A stretch of DNA of 64,000 nucleotides from Hydrogenoanaerobacterium sp032017025 (GTDB taxonomy: Bacteria > Bacillota > Clostridia > Oscillospirales > Ruminococcaceae). This document shows, piece by piece, positions 1 to 8,080 of the stretch. A program made the translations under genes and the position numbers. The notes beneath the pieces are model-generated. The model had not been told where the DNA came from and made no database searches. It saw nothing but the letters and a program-made list of their open reading frames with translations. How positions within the stretch are numbered: position 1 is the stretch's first letter; every line of letters starts with the position of its first letter. The stretch covers positions 1-64,000 of the forward strand of contig NZ_DALZQO010000003.1 in assembly GCF_032017025.1 (NCBI RefSeq), written 5' to 3'.

Positions 1-4
1 ATTA

Positions 5-46
5 AGCCCTTATAGGGCTCGTGCAAGCCACCCCTTTTAGGGGTGG
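5..46 (-). terminator. Paired hairpins downstream of the small membrane protein gene
   Basis: Two short perfect inverted repeats: AGCCCT (5-10) with AGGGCT (14-19), and CCACCCC (28-34) with GGGGTGG (40-46). They lie just past the stop of the minus-strand gene at 73. Neither has a long T-run on the minus strand, so termination is plausible but unproven. They could equally end a gene entering from the left on the plus strand. Confidence 0.4.
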
Positions 47-72
47 TCTTGACTAATGATGAAAGGCTGTAA

Positions 73-318
73 TTATTCGGCGGATTTTTCCCCATCAGCG
101 GCTTCCTCTTCGGTCGGAGCGGCAGCTTCGGTAACGGGAAGAGCACTGCAGCCGCAGGCATCATCCCTTTTGCTGCTGGCAATATAGGTCTTCAGCGCAT
201 TTACAATTGGGCCTGTTGCCTTAGCCAAAAAGATAATGATGAAGATGTACATAATGCACTGCACCAAGGCAACAACATACGGGAAAAAGTTCATAGCATA
301 GTAGAGAAAATCGCTCAT
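73..318 (-). CDS. Small single-pass membrane protein, function unknown
   Basis: 81 residues. A hydrophobic segment at about residues 9-33 predicts one membrane span. It is followed by a short basic stretch, a CGC pair of cysteines near residues 55-57 and a strongly acidic, Ala/Glu-rich tail. A GGAGG lies 8 nt before the ATG. It is transcribed away from the ribosomal cluster. I do not recognise the family. The clean ribosome binding site and the membrane-then-charged-tail architecture argue that it is a real gene; it could be a small membrane adaptor, but nothing shows a partner. Confidence 0.7.
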   Translation of the reverse strand: MSDFLYYAMNFFPYVVALVQCIMYIFIIIFLAKATGPIVNALKTYIASSKRDDACGCSALPVTEAAAPTEEEAADGEKSAE

Positions 319-545
319 GGGGAAACAACCTCCAAAATAATTTTAGTGGAACATATTAGTAACAGTATAACACAGCTTTTTGTCGAGCAGAATCCTTTTA
401 AGGCTAAATTTCCATAAAATTCACAAGTATCACATATTATGCACACAAAAAAGCCTGCAAACACACGGGTGTGTTGGTGAATTTGTCGTAGAAAATACGG
501 ACATGGAGTTTTTGAAAAAAAGTTTGTGAAAATTGCAAAAAAAGC

Positions 546-574
546 TTGCAGTGAAGCGGGTTTCGTGATATTAT
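546..574 (+). promoter_or_regulatory. Probable promoter of the ribosomal cluster
   Basis: TTGCAG (546-551), 17-nt spacer, TATTAT (569-574) with an extended -10 TG at 566-567. Transcription would start near 581, about 330 nt before rpsJ. The stretch 319-545 upstream holds no convincing gene; it is A/T-rich. Confidence 0.65.
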
Positions 575-580
575 AATTAA

Positions 581-913
581 GCGTGACTGCACAGGCACTT
601 GAAAAACAGTGCCAGATATGCGATGAAGCGAGAGGTGGCCGCTGAAAATATGCGGGGAATTTTCGCTGAGTATGTCCGATTTTAAACCGGGCGACCAGAA
701 TACTGTTGGCACTGCATGAGACAGCGATGTTGCATTATGCTCATGTGTGTCGTATTTATGACATTTTGACGTGTCAGGTCCCGGGGGAACTTTGCGCTTT
801 CTTTGAAAAAGCAGGGTTCATCCGGTTTTTAAATGCTTAAATACGAAACACACGGCACGGTGTCCAGTTTTTGATTCGTCGTCCCAAAGGCAACAAATAA
901 GGAGGCGATGGTA
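581..913 (+). promoter_or_regulatory. Long structured 5' leader of the S10 cluster
   Basis: About 330 nt of untranslated leader with two competing pairings. GGCACT (594-599) can form a local hairpin with AGTGCC (608-613). The overlapping stretch CAGTGCCA (607-614) is also perfectly complementary to TGGCACTG (707-714). The two helices are mutually exclusive, which is the arrangement expected of a regulatory leader, for example autoregulation by a ribosomal protein. I do not recognise a catalogued leader family, and no T-run terminator is evident. Confidence 0.45.
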
Positions 914-1225
914 GTGGCAGTCAAAGAAAAAATCAGAATCAGACTCAAAGGTTACGATCATCAGTTGGTTGATGCATCGGCGGAGAAAATTGTTGAAACC
1001 GTAAAGCGCACAGGCGCACGCGTTTCCGGTCCTATCCCCCTGCCGACCGAAAAAGAAATTGTAACAGTTCTGCGTGCTGTGCACAAATACAAAGACAGCC
1101 GTGAGCAGTTTGAGATGAGAACCCACAAAAGACTCATCGACATTTTGAGACCTTCCAACAAAACAGTGGAAGCGCTTCAAAGTCTTGAGCTTCCCGCTGG
1201 CGTAGAGATTGAGATTAAGCTGTAA
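914..1225 (+). CDS. rpsJ: 30S ribosomal protein S10
   Basis: S10 of the 30S head; as NusE it also joins transcription antitermination complexes. The 103-residue product opens MAVKEKIRIRLKGYD, the standard S10 start. An in-frame ATG at 908 lies only 2 nt after the GGAGG (901-905); the GTG at 914 has 8 nt spacing and restores the family length, so it is chosen. First gene of the S10-spc-alpha cluster. A 155-nt gap with a GTTGGC/GCCAAC hairpin near its 3' end separates it from rplC. Confidence 0.97.
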   Translation: MAVKEKIRIRLKGYDHQLVDASAEKIVETVKRTGARVSGPIPLPTEKEIVTVLRAVHKYKDSREQFEMRTHKRLIDILRPSNKTVEALQSLELPAGVEIEIKL

Positions 1226-1380
1226 TCACCTGCAGTGATGCAAGCCACATTGCTCCGCCGAACCAGATGAAGACATTCTTTCTTTGTTCAGGCGGCGGTG
1301 GTGAGAAAGTTTAAAACCGAACGAAATGTCCGGCAGGTCATGTTGGCAGGCGCCAACCAATAACCTAAGGAGGTATATGT

Positions 1381-2013
1381 ATGCAAAAGTGCATCATGGG
1401 CAAAAAGATTGGTATGACCCAACTTTTTGACGAAAAGGGAAAAATTATTCCCGTAACTGTCATTGAGGCAGGTCCATGTGTCATCGTGCAGAAGAAAACA
1501 ATTGAGAACGACGGTTATGAGTCGCTTCAGGTTGGCTTCGGCGAGACAAAGGACAAAAATGTAAACAAGCCAAGCAAAGGCCACTTCGCAAAAGCTGATG
1601 TAGCTTGCAAAAAGCATCTCAGAGAGTTTAGACTTGACGACTGCTCGGTGCTGAATGTTGGCGACATCATTAAAGCGGACACCTTTGTAATTGGTGACAA
1701 GGTCGATGTGAGTGGTACATCGAAAGGTAAAGGTTACGCCGGTACGATTAAGCGCTGGGGCACCCGTTCCTTGAAAGACACCCACGGTACTGGTCCGGTT
1801 CACCGTCACCCAGGTTCGATCGGTGCTTGCTCCGATCCTTCCAAAGTAATGAAGGGTAAAAAAATGGCCGGTCACATGGGTGCCGAAACCATAACCATCC
1901 AGAATCTTGACGTTGTCAAGGTGGATGCAGAGAACAACCTGATAGCGCTAAGAGGTGCTATTCCTGGCCCTAAGGGCGGAGTAGTGTACATCACAGATAG
2001 CGTTAAGGCTTAA
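1381..2013 (+). CDS. rplC: 50S ribosomal protein L3
   Basis: L3 nucleates 50S assembly; its extended loop approaches the peptidyl transferase centre. 210 residues, opening MQKCIMGKKIGMTQLFD and carrying the conserved loop with GTGPVHRHPGSIG. AAGGAGG sits 7 nt before the ATG. rplD follows after 17 nt, so the pair is probably translated from one message. Confidence 0.97.
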   Translation: MQKCIMGKKIGMTQLFDEKGKIIPVTVIEAGPCVIVQKKTIENDGYESLQVGFGETKDKNVNKPSKGHFAKADVACKKHLREFRLDDCSVLNVGDIIKADTFVIGDKVDVSGTSKGKGYAGTIKRWGTRSLKDTHGTGPVHRHPGSIGACSDPSKVMKGKKMAGHMGAETITIQNLDVVKVDAENNLIALRGAIPGPKGGVVYITDSVKA

Positions 2014-2030
2014 GGGGAGGAGGAAGCACT

Positions 2031-2654
2031 ATGCCAAATATTAACGTAGTAGACATGGCTGGCAAAGCTGTTGGTGAAATCACCCTTTCCGATGCTATTT
2101 TCGGCATCGAGCCAAACAAAGCTGTTATGCACGCAGTCGTAGTGAACTATCTGGCTAATCAGCGTCAGGGTACACAATCAACACTGACAAGAACCGAGGT
2201 TAGCGGCGGTGGCCGTAAACCATGGAAACAAAAAGGCACAGGTAATGCAAGACAAGGCTCCATCAGAGCTCCTCAGTGGAGACACGGTGGTATCGCACTT
2301 GGCCCGAAGCCGCGCGATTACAGCTATACTCTGAACAAAAAAGTGAAGAGGCTGGCATTCAAATCTGCGCTGTCTTCCAAGGTTCTTGAGAACAATCTCA
2401 TCGTTGTCGATAAGATTGAGCTGGCAGAATTCAAAACCAAAGCAGTCATAAAAATGCTCGCAGCAGTCGGTGCAGGCAAAAAAGCCCTCATCGTTATGCC
2501 CGAGGTTGATGCAAAAGTTGTAAAAAGCGCAAGCAACGTTCCCGGCGTAAAAACAGCTCTTGTCAACACCTTGAATGTTTATGACATGCTCAACTATGAC
2601 ACTATGATCATAGCCAAAGATGCAGTTGCTAAGCTTGAGGAGGTGTATGCATAA
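2031..2654 (+). CDS. rplD: 50S ribosomal protein L4
   Basis: L4 lines the peptide exit tunnel; in E. coli it represses its own S10 operon. 207 residues with the tunnel loop GRKPWKQKGTGNARQG and the following IRAPQWRHGG. The ribosome binding site GGGGAGGAGG precedes the ATG. The stop shares one base with the rplW start (TAATG), which implies translational coupling. Whether L4 controls the leader upstream here cannot be told from sequence. Confidence 0.97.
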   Translation: MPNINVVDMAGKAVGEITLSDAIFGIEPNKAVMHAVVVNYLANQRQGTQSTLTRTEVSGGGRKPWKQKGTGNARQGSIRAPQWRHGGIALGPKPRDYSYTLNKKVKRLAFKSALSSKVLENNLIVVDKIELAEFKTKAVIKMLAAVGAGKKALIVMPEVDAKVVKSASNVPGVKTALVNTLNVYDMLNYDTMIIAKDAVAKLEEVYA

Positions 2655-2947
2655 TGAGAACGGCACAAGACGTTATCATTAAACCAATCATCACAGAGGA
2701 TTCTATGGCAGCTCTGCAAATAAAGAAATACACTTTCAAAGTTGCAAAAGATGCGAATAAGATCGAGATTGCAAAAGCGGTTGAGGTGCTGTTTGGCGTT
2801 AAAGTGAAAAACGTTAACACCATGAACGTCAACGGCAGAGCAAAAAGACAAGGCCTGCACCAGGGTTACAAACCCGATTGGAAAAAGGCTATCGTAACTC
2901 TCACTGAGGAATCCAAAGGTATTGAGTTCTTCGAGAGCATGATGTAA
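2654..2947 (+). CDS. rplW: 50S ribosomal protein L23
   Basis: L23 lies at the exit of the peptide tunnel and is the docking site for trigger factor and the signal recognition particle. 97 residues, opening MRTAQDVIIKPIITEDS, with the C-terminal GYKPDWKKAIVTL typical of bacterial L23. Its GAGGAGGTG binding site lies inside the end of rplD. A 76-nt structured gap follows before rplB. Confidence 0.96.
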   Translation: MRTAQDVIIKPIITEDSMAALQIKKYTFKVAKDANKIEIAKAVEVLFGVKVKNVNTMNVNGRAKRQGLHQGYKPDWKKAIVTLTEESKGIEFFESMM

Positions 2948-2959
2948 GCAGACCAAACC

Positions 2960-3000
2960 GGTTTGCGCAGTATGGGATGACTCATAAAATCCCGCAAACC
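2960..3000 (+). promoter_or_regulatory. Two-part hairpin between rplW and rplB
   Basis: GGTTTGCG (2960-2967) pairs with CGCAAACC (2993-3000). Inside it GGGAT (2974-2978) can pair with ATCCC (2989-2993). There is no T-run, so this is not a terminator. It may be a processing site or a protein binding site within the polycistronic message. Confidence 0.4.
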
Positions 3001-3023
3001 ATTTATGAGGAGAGTGAAACCGA

Positions 3024-3857
3024 ATGGCTATAAAAACATATAAGCCGACAACTCCGGCGCGTCGCGAAATGACCGTGACCGATTACACCCAGTTGTCAAA
3101 GGTTGCTCCGGAGAGATCGCTTACAGAAATCCTGAAGAAGAACTCCGGCAGAAACAACCACGGTAGAATTACAGTTCGTCACCGCGGTGGCGGCGTAAGA
3201 ACCAAATACCGTATCATTGACTTCAAAAGAGACAAGGGCGGCATATCTGCTCAGGTTTTGACCATTGAGTACGATCCGAACCGCTCGGCTCACATTGCAC
3301 TGCTTCAGTATGAAGACGGCGAGAAGCGCTACATTTTGGCGCCGAACGGCCTGTCTGTCGGTGACGCTGTTGTCTCCGGCCCTGATGCAGATATCAAACC
3401 AGGCAACGCTCTGCCGATGGCGAACATCCCCGTCGGTACATTTATCCACAATGTGGAGCTGTACCCCGGCAAAGGTGCTCAGTTGGCACGCGCTGCAGGT
3501 ATTCAGGCACAGCTGATGGCGAAAGAGAACGGCTACGCGCTGGTTCGTCTTCCCTCTGGCGAGCTTCGTAATGTTCCCGCAAACTGCATGGCCACAATCG
3601 GCCAAGTTGGTAACATCGACCACGAAAACGTTTCGATCGGTAAAGCAGGTCGTAAACGTCACATGGGTTGGAGACCGACTGTCCGTGGTTCTGTAATGAA
3701 CCCCTGTGACCATCCGCACGGTGGTGGTGAAGGTAAATCCCCTGTTGGTCGTCCCGGACCTGTTACACCTTGGGGCAAACCTGCTCTTGGCTACAAGACA
3801 AGAAAGAAACATCACAGCTCCGACAAGTTTATTGTTAAGCGCCGCGATTCTAAATAA
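3024..3857 (+). CDS. rplB: 50S ribosomal protein L2
   Basis: L2 is essential for subunit association and peptidyl transferase function. 277 residues, with the N-terminal MAIKTYKPTTPARREMT and the conserved C-terminal segment GSVMNPCDHPHGGGEG followed by GRPGPVTPWGKP, which contains the functionally important histidine. Spacing to rpsS is 27 nt. Confidence 0.98.
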   Translation: MAIKTYKPTTPARREMTVTDYTQLSKVAPERSLTEILKKNSGRNNHGRITVRHRGGGVRTKYRIIDFKRDKGGISAQVLTIEYDPNRSAHIALLQYEDGEKRYILAPNGLSVGDAVVSGPDADIKPGNALPMANIPVGTFIHNVELYPGKGAQLARAAGIQAQLMAKENGYALVRLPSGELRNVPANCMATIGQVGNIDHENVSIGKAGRKRHMGWRPTVRGSVMNPCDHPHGGGEGKSPVGRPGPVTPWGKPALGYKTRKKHHSSDKFIVKRRDSK

Positions 3858-3884
3858 GGCGGTCTGAAAGGAGGCAGATGAATA

Positions 3885-4166
3885 ATGGGTAGAAGTGTTA
3901 AAAAAGGACCGTTTATACAGCCTGTTCTGTTGAAAAGAGTTCTTGAGATGAACGAAGCCGGCGAGAAAAAAGTTCTCAAAACCTGGAGCCGTTCTTCCAC
4001 AATATTCCCTGATTTCGTAGGACACACATTTGCTGTTCATGACGGACGCAAACACGTTCCGGTTTATGTAACTGAAGATATGGTAGGCCACAAACTCGGC
4101 GAGTTTGCACCTACAAGAACTTACAGGGGCCACGCTGGCTCTAAAAAAACTAATAGCGGTAAATAA
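3885..4166 (+). CDS. rpsS: 30S ribosomal protein S19
   Basis: S19 forms a head complex with S13 close to the A-site finger. 93 residues, opening MGRSVKKGPFIQPVLLKRV, with the conserved FVGHTFAVHDGRKHVPVYV and KLGEFAPTRTYRGH. A good GGAGG site lies ahead of the ATG, and 24 nt separate it from rplV. Confidence 0.97.
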   Translation: MGRSVKKGPFIQPVLLKRVLEMNEAGEKKVLKTWSRSSTIFPDFVGHTFAVHDGRKHVPVYVTEDMVGHKLGEFAPTRTYRGHAGSKKTNSGK

Positions 4167-4190
4167 CGCAGACCTAAAGGAGGTTTACAC

Positions 4191-4526
4191 ATGGAAGCAA
4201 GGGCTTATCTCAGACATGCCCGTATTGCACCTCGTAAGGTTCAGATTGTGCTTGATTTGATCAGAAACAAGCCTGTTGATACTGCGATGGCAATATTAAA
4301 GCATACACCTAAGGCTGCTTGTGAGCCACTGGAGAAGCTGCTGAAGTCGGCAATAGCGAATGCAGAGAACAATCACAACATGGACAAAAACAGCCTGTAT
4401 GTTGCAGAGTGCTTTGTGTGCCCCGGTCCGATTATGAAAAGAATCAGACCGCGCGCTCAGGGACGTGCATTCCACATTCTGAAAAGAACTTCTCACGTGA
4501 CAATGGTCCTGAGAGAAAAGGAATAA
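4191..4526 (+). CDS. rplV: 50S ribosomal protein L22
   Basis: L22 contributes a beta-hairpin to the narrow part of the exit tunnel, where macrolide-resistance mutations fall. 111 residues, with N-terminal LRHARIAPRKVQIVLDLIR and a C-terminal hairpin KRIRPRAQGRAFHILKRTSH. AAGGAGG precedes the ATG. Spacing to rpsC is 21 nt. Confidence 0.97.
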   Translation: MEARAYLRHARIAPRKVQIVLDLIRNKPVDTAMAILKHTPKAACEPLEKLLKSAIANAENNHNMDKNSLYVAECFVCPGPIMKRIRPRAQGRAFHILKRTSHVTMVLREKE

Positions 4527-4547
4527 GCTGAAAGAGGAGGTAAACTT

Positions 4548-5234
4548 ATGGGACAAAAAGTTAATCCACATGGTCTCCGTGTGGGCGTCATCAAAGATTG
4601 GGATTCCCGCTGGTTTGCTAAGGACAACGCTTTCGGCGATATCCTCGTTGAGGATTACAAGCTACGCGAATTCTTGAAAAAGACTTTGTATGCAGCCGGT
4701 GTCCCACGCATCGAAATCGAGCGTGACGCAACCAAAGTAAGAATCCACATCCACTGTGCTCGCCCCGGTATGGTTATCGGTAGAGGCGGCTCAGAAATCG
4801 AGAAACTTCGCCAGCAGTGCGAGGCTCTCATCAACAAAGGCAAAGCGAACAAGGTTTCTGTTTTCCTGAACATTGTTGAGGTAAAACAGCCCGATAAGAG
4901 CGCGCAGCTTGTTGCCGAAAGCATTGCTGCACAGCTCGAGCGCAGAGTATCCTTCCGTCGTGCGATGAAACAGGCAATCGGCAGAAGCATGAGACTTGGC
5001 GTTAAAGGTATCAAAACCGCAGTATCCGGTCGTCTTGGCGGTGCTGAAATTGCTCGTTCCGAGCATTATCACGAGGGAACCATTCCCCTGCAAACACTTC
5101 GTGCAGACATCGACTACGGCTTTGCAGAAGCAAACACAACCTACGGCAAAATCGGCGTTAAGGTATGGATCTACACCGGTGATGTTCTCTCCGATGTGAA
5201 GAGACAGCCCCGTAAGGAAGGAGGCAACAGATAA
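4548..5234 (+). CDS. rpsC: 30S ribosomal protein S3
   Basis: S3 helps form the mRNA entry channel and helicase. 228 residues, opening MGQKVNPHGLRVGVIKDWDS. The KH-type RNA-binding loop is visible as GMVIGRGGSEIEKLR, and the C-terminal half holds GRLGGAEIARSE. The stop overlaps the rplP start by one base (TAATG), indicating coupled translation. Confidence 0.98.
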   Translation: MGQKVNPHGLRVGVIKDWDSRWFAKDNAFGDILVEDYKLREFLKKTLYAAGVPRIEIERDATKVRIHIHCARPGMVIGRGGSEIEKLRQQCEALINKGKANKVSVFLNIVEVKQPDKSAQLVAESIAAQLERRVSFRRAMKQAIGRSMRLGVKGIKTAVSGRLGGAEIARSEHYHEGTIPLQTLRADIDYGFAEANTTYGKIGVKVWIYTGDVLSDVKRQPRKEGGNR

Positions 5235-5662
5235 TGCTTCTACCGAAGAGAGTAAAATACCGCAGAGTTCACAGAGGCAGAATGAAGGGTGTTGCTTCCA
5301 GAGGCAATACCGTAACTTACGGAGATTTCGGTCTCCAGGCAACCGAGCCTGCTTGGATTACCTCCAACCAGATTGAGGCTGCCCGTATCGCTATGACTCG
5401 TTACATCAAACGTGGCGGTCAGGTATGGATTAAAATTTTCCCCGACAAACCAATCACCGAGAAACCGGCTGAAACTCGAATGGGTTCCGGTAAAGGTTCT
5501 CCCGAGTACTGGGTTGCCGTGGTAAAACCGGGCAGAGTTTTGTTTGAAATTGGCGGCGTAACCGAAGAGCTTGCTCGTGAGGCTATGCGTCTTGCTGCTC
5601 ACAAACTGCCCATCAAATGCAAATTTGTATTTAAAAATAAGGAAGAGGAGTGTGAAAAGTAA
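5234..5662 (+). CDS. rplP: 50S ribosomal protein L16
   Basis: L16 binds near the A-site tRNA elbow. 142 residues, opening MLLPKRVKYRRVHRGRMKG, with GGQVWIKIFPDKPITEKP and the MGSGKGSPEYWVAVVKPG motif of the family. It overlaps rpsC and rpmC by one base at each end, so three genes form a tightly coupled block. Confidence 0.98.
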   Translation: MLLPKRVKYRRVHRGRMKGVASRGNTVTYGDFGLQATEPAWITSNQIEAARIAMTRYIKRGGQVWIKIFPDKPITEKPAETRMGSGKGSPEYWVAVVKPGRVLFEIGGVTEELAREAMRLAAHKLPIKCKFVFKNKEEECEK

Positions 5663-5862
5663 TGAAGGCCACCGAGATTCGCGAAATGTCCGCTGCAGAG
5701 CTCACCCAGAAGTTAACTGACCTCAAGGCCGAGCTTTTCAATCTGCGCTTCCAGCACGCTATCAACCAGCTCGATAACCCGATGCGCATTAGCGCTGTCA
5801 AAAAAGACATCGCCCGTATCAAAACGGTTATGCACGCGCTGGAGCTGAAAAACGTGCAGTAA
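5662..5862 (+). CDS. rpmC: 50S ribosomal protein L29
   Basis: L29 sits next to L23 at the tunnel exit. 66 residues forming the usual two-helix coiled hairpin: MKATEIREMSAAELTQKL, then LFNLRFQHAINQLDNPMRI, then a C-terminal KDIARIKTVMHALE helix. Gap to rpsQ is 19 nt. Confidence 0.97.
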   Translation: MKATEIREMSAAELTQKLTDLKAELFNLRFQHAINQLDNPMRISAVKKDIARIKTVMHALELKNVQ

Positions 5863-5881
5863 TTGAAGGGAGGATTTAGCT

Positions 5882-6136
5882 TTGGAGAGAAACCTGAGAA
5901 AAACTAGGGTTGGTAAAGTTGTCAGCGATAAAATGGACAAAACAATTGTCATTGCAATCGAAGATAACGTAAAGCACCCCCTTTACAAAAAGATCATCAA
6001 GAGAACCGTTAAGTTGAAGGCTCATGACGAGAATAACACTTGCGGAATAGGCGATAGAGTTCTGGTTATGGAGACACGCCCCATCTCGAAAGACAAAAGA
6101 TGGAGACTTGTAGAAGTAATCGAGAAGGCTAAGTAA
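5882..6136 (+). CDS. rpsQ: 30S ribosomal protein S17
   Basis: S17 is a primary 16S rRNA binder with an OB fold. 84 residues with the family signature GKVVSDKMDKTIVIAIED and KHPLYKKIIKRT. Translation starts at a TTG (5882) placed after GGGAGG; no ATG gives the family N-terminus MERNLRKTRVG. Confidence 0.96.
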   Translation: MERNLRKTRVGKVVSDKMDKTIVIAIEDNVKHPLYKKIIKRTVKLKAHDENNTCGIGDRVLVMETRPISKDKRWRLVEVIEKAK

Positions 6137-6177
6137 GGTTACACACAAATTAGTCTATTCGGAAGGAGGAACGCTCT

Positions 6178-6546
6178 GTGATTCAGATGCAGACCTATCT
6201 TAAGGTAGCCGATAACACCGGTGCAAAAGAACTGATGTGTATTCGTGTACTGGGAGGCACCCGTAGAAGATACGCCAACATCGGCGACGTAGTTGTTGCT
6301 TCCGTTAAAAAAGCAGCACCCGGCGGCGTTGTGAAAAAAGGCGACGTAGTAAAAGCTGTCATTGTTCGTTCTGCTAAAGGACTGGGTCGTGACGATGGAA
6401 CTTACATCCGTTTCGACGAGAATGCAGCCGTTATTATCAAGGAAGATAAAAACCCAAAGGGCACACGTATTTTTGGCCCGGTAGCGAGGGAACTCCGTGA
6501 TAAGGATTACCTCAAGATATTAAGCCTCGCACCCGAGGTGCTCTAA
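6178..6546 (+). CDS. rplN: 50S ribosomal protein L14
   Basis: L14 forms an intersubunit bridge and is where RsfS binds to silence ribosomes. 122 residues, opening MIQMQTYLKVADNTGAK from a GTG start after AAGGAGGA, with the GGTRRRYANIGDVVV and GTRIFGPVARELR motifs. The 41-nt gap upstream is one of the wider ones in this stretch. Confidence 0.97.
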   Translation: MIQMQTYLKVADNTGAKELMCIRVLGGTRRRYANIGDVVVASVKKAAPGGVVKKGDVVKAVIVRSAKGLGRDDGTYIRFDENAAVIIKEDKNPKGTRIFGPVARELRDKDYLKILSLAPEVL

Positions 6547-6563
6547 TTGGAGGTGCACTTATA

Positions 6564-6887
6564 GTGAATAAAGTTCACGTCAAAAAGGGCGACACAGTCG
6601 TCGTTTTGTCTGGTAAAGACAAAGGCAAAAAGGGCAAGGTTCTTGAAGTAAGCCCGCGTGAGGAAAAGGTCATCATCGAAGGGGTCAACATGGTTTCAAA
6701 GCATGTTAAACCTCGCAAGATGGGTGAGCCCGGCGGTATCATCAAGGCTGAAGCTCCAATGTATGCCTGCAAGGTAATGCTCGTTTGCCCGAAATGCGGC
6801 AAACCTACAAGACTTGCGCATAAAATCATGGCTGATGGTTCTAAACTGCGCGCATGCAAAAACGAAAAATGCGGCGAAACATTCTAA
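6564..6887 (+). CDS. rplX: 50S ribosomal protein L24 with four-cysteine C-terminal ribbon
   Basis: L24 initiates 50S assembly. 107 residues from a GTG start. The N-terminal KOW segment is KKGDTVVVLSGKDKGKKGKV. The C-terminal part carries a CPKCG pair and, about 25 residues on, C-x4-C (CKNEKC), giving a CxxC plus CxxxxC set that could bind zinc. B. subtilis L24 has no such cysteines, so this is the zinc-ribbon form seen in part of the Clostridia. Confidence 0.96.
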   Translation: MNKVHVKKGDTVVVLSGKDKGKKGKVLEVSPREEKVIIEGVNMVSKHVKPRKMGEPGGIIKAEAPMYACKVMLVCPKCGKPTRLAHKIMADGSKLRACKNEKCGETF

Positions 6888-6902
6888 AGAGGAGGAAAAA
6901 AC

Positions 6903-7442
6903 ATGGCTAGAATGAGAGACTTTTATGCAAAAGATGTAGCCCCGGCAATGATGAAAAAATTCGGCTACAAGAGTGTCATGCAGATTCCGAAGCTCGAGAA
7001 AATCGTTGTAAACGTAGGTTGCGGCGAGGCGAGAGATAATCAGAAAATGATTGACGCTATCATCACCGATTTGCAGGCAATCACAGGTCAGAGACCTGTC
7101 GTTTGCAAAGCAAAAAAATCGGTTGCAAACTTTAAACTCCGCGAAGGACAGAACATTGGTGCGAAGGTTACACTTCGCAACGAGAACATGTATGAGTTCG
7201 TCGACAGACTTTTTAACGTGGCTCTGCCGCGCGTAAGAGACTTTCGCGGAATCAATGCCAACGGCTTTGACGGCCGCGGCAACTACAACATGGGTCTGCG
7301 TGAGCAGCTGATCTTCCCTGAGATCGACTATGATAAGATCGACAAGGTACGCGGTATGGACATCTGTTTTGTAACCACCGCAAACACGGACGAAGAAGCT
7401 CGTGAGTTACTCACACTAATGGGCGCTCCGTTCGCTAAATAA
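6903..7442 (+). CDS. rplE: 50S ribosomal protein L5
   Basis: L5 binds 5S rRNA and contacts P-site tRNA. 179 residues, with IPKLEKIVVNVGCGEA, TGQRPVVCKAKKSVANFKLREG and the C-terminal MDICFVTTANTDEEARELL. It lies 15 nt after rplX and 13 nt before rpsN, in standard spc order. Confidence 0.97.
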   Translation: MARMRDFYAKDVAPAMMKKFGYKSVMQIPKLEKIVVNVGCGEARDNQKMIDAIITDLQAITGQRPVVCKAKKSVANFKLREGQNIGAKVTLRNENMYEFVDRLFNVALPRVRDFRGINANGFDGRGNYNMGLREQLIFPEIDYDKIDKVRGMDICFVTTANTDEEARELLTLMGAPFAK

Positions 7443-7455
7443 GGAGGGTAATTTA

Positions 7456-7641
7456 GTGGCTAAAAAGTCTATGAAAATTAAACAACAGTTGGCACCTAAA
7501 TTCTCCACTCGCGCTTATAACAGATGTAAAATTTGCGGCAGACCACATGCTTATATCCGCAAATTCGGCATATGCCGTATCTGCTTCAGGGAGCTTGCCT
7601 ACAAGGGCCAGATCCCCGGCGTGAGAAAAGCTAGCTGGTAA
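7456..7641 (+). CDS. rpsN: 30S ribosomal protein S14, zinc (type Z) form
   Basis: S14 helps assemble the 30S head. This is the short 61-residue form with two intact zinc pairs, CKICG and CRICF, 13 residues apart. That form is common in Firmicutes and is replaced by a Zn-free paralogue under zinc shortage in some species. GTG start after AAGGAGG. Confidence 0.97.
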   Translation: MAKKSMKIKQQLAPKFSTRAYNRCKICGRPHAYIRKFGICRICFRELAYKGQIPGVRKASW

Positions 7642-7668
7642 GGCTTAAGAGCGAAGGAGGTTGACTGT

Positions 7669-8067
7669 ATGCATATCACCGATACAATTGCAGATTTGCT
7701 GACTCGAATCAGAAACGCAAGTTCTGCAAAACATGATACGGTTGATATTCCCGCGTCTAATATGAAAAAGTCAATCGTACAGATTCTGTTGGATGAAGGT
7801 TATATCAAAGCTTTCACCGTTATTGAAGACGGTAAGCAGGGTATCATCCGTGTTACATTGAAATACGGACCAAACAAAACACAGGTTATGACAGGGTTGC
7901 GTCGCGTTTCCAAGCCTGGGCTTCGTATCTACACCAACTGTGAAGATATGCCCAAGGTTATGAAGGGTCTGGGTATCGCTATCCTTTCCACTTCCAGGGG
8001 AATTATGACCGACAAAAAAGCTAGAAAAGAGAATGTAGGCGGCGAAGTCCTTGCATTCATTTGGTAA
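7669..8067 (+). CDS. rpsH: 30S ribosomal protein S8
   Basis: S8 binds the central domain of 16S rRNA; in E. coli it represses the spc operon. 132 residues, with MHITDTIADLLTRIRNA and the C-terminal GIAILSTSRGIMTDKKAR motif. The site GAAGGAGG lies ahead of the ATG. rplF follows after 13 nt. Confidence 0.97.
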   Translation: MHITDTIADLLTRIRNASSAKHDTVDIPASNMKKSIVQILLDEGYIKAFTVIEDGKQGIIRVTLKYGPNKTQVMTGLRRVSKPGLRIYTNCEDMPKVMKGLGIAILSTSRGIMTDKKARKENVGGEVLAFIW

Positions 8068-8080
8068 GGAGGTGCACTAA

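Noticed and set aside
437..712. 91-residue minus-strand ORF in the leader region
   Set aside because: No ribosome binding site, composition unlike the neighbouring genes, and it is antisense to the structured S10 leader.
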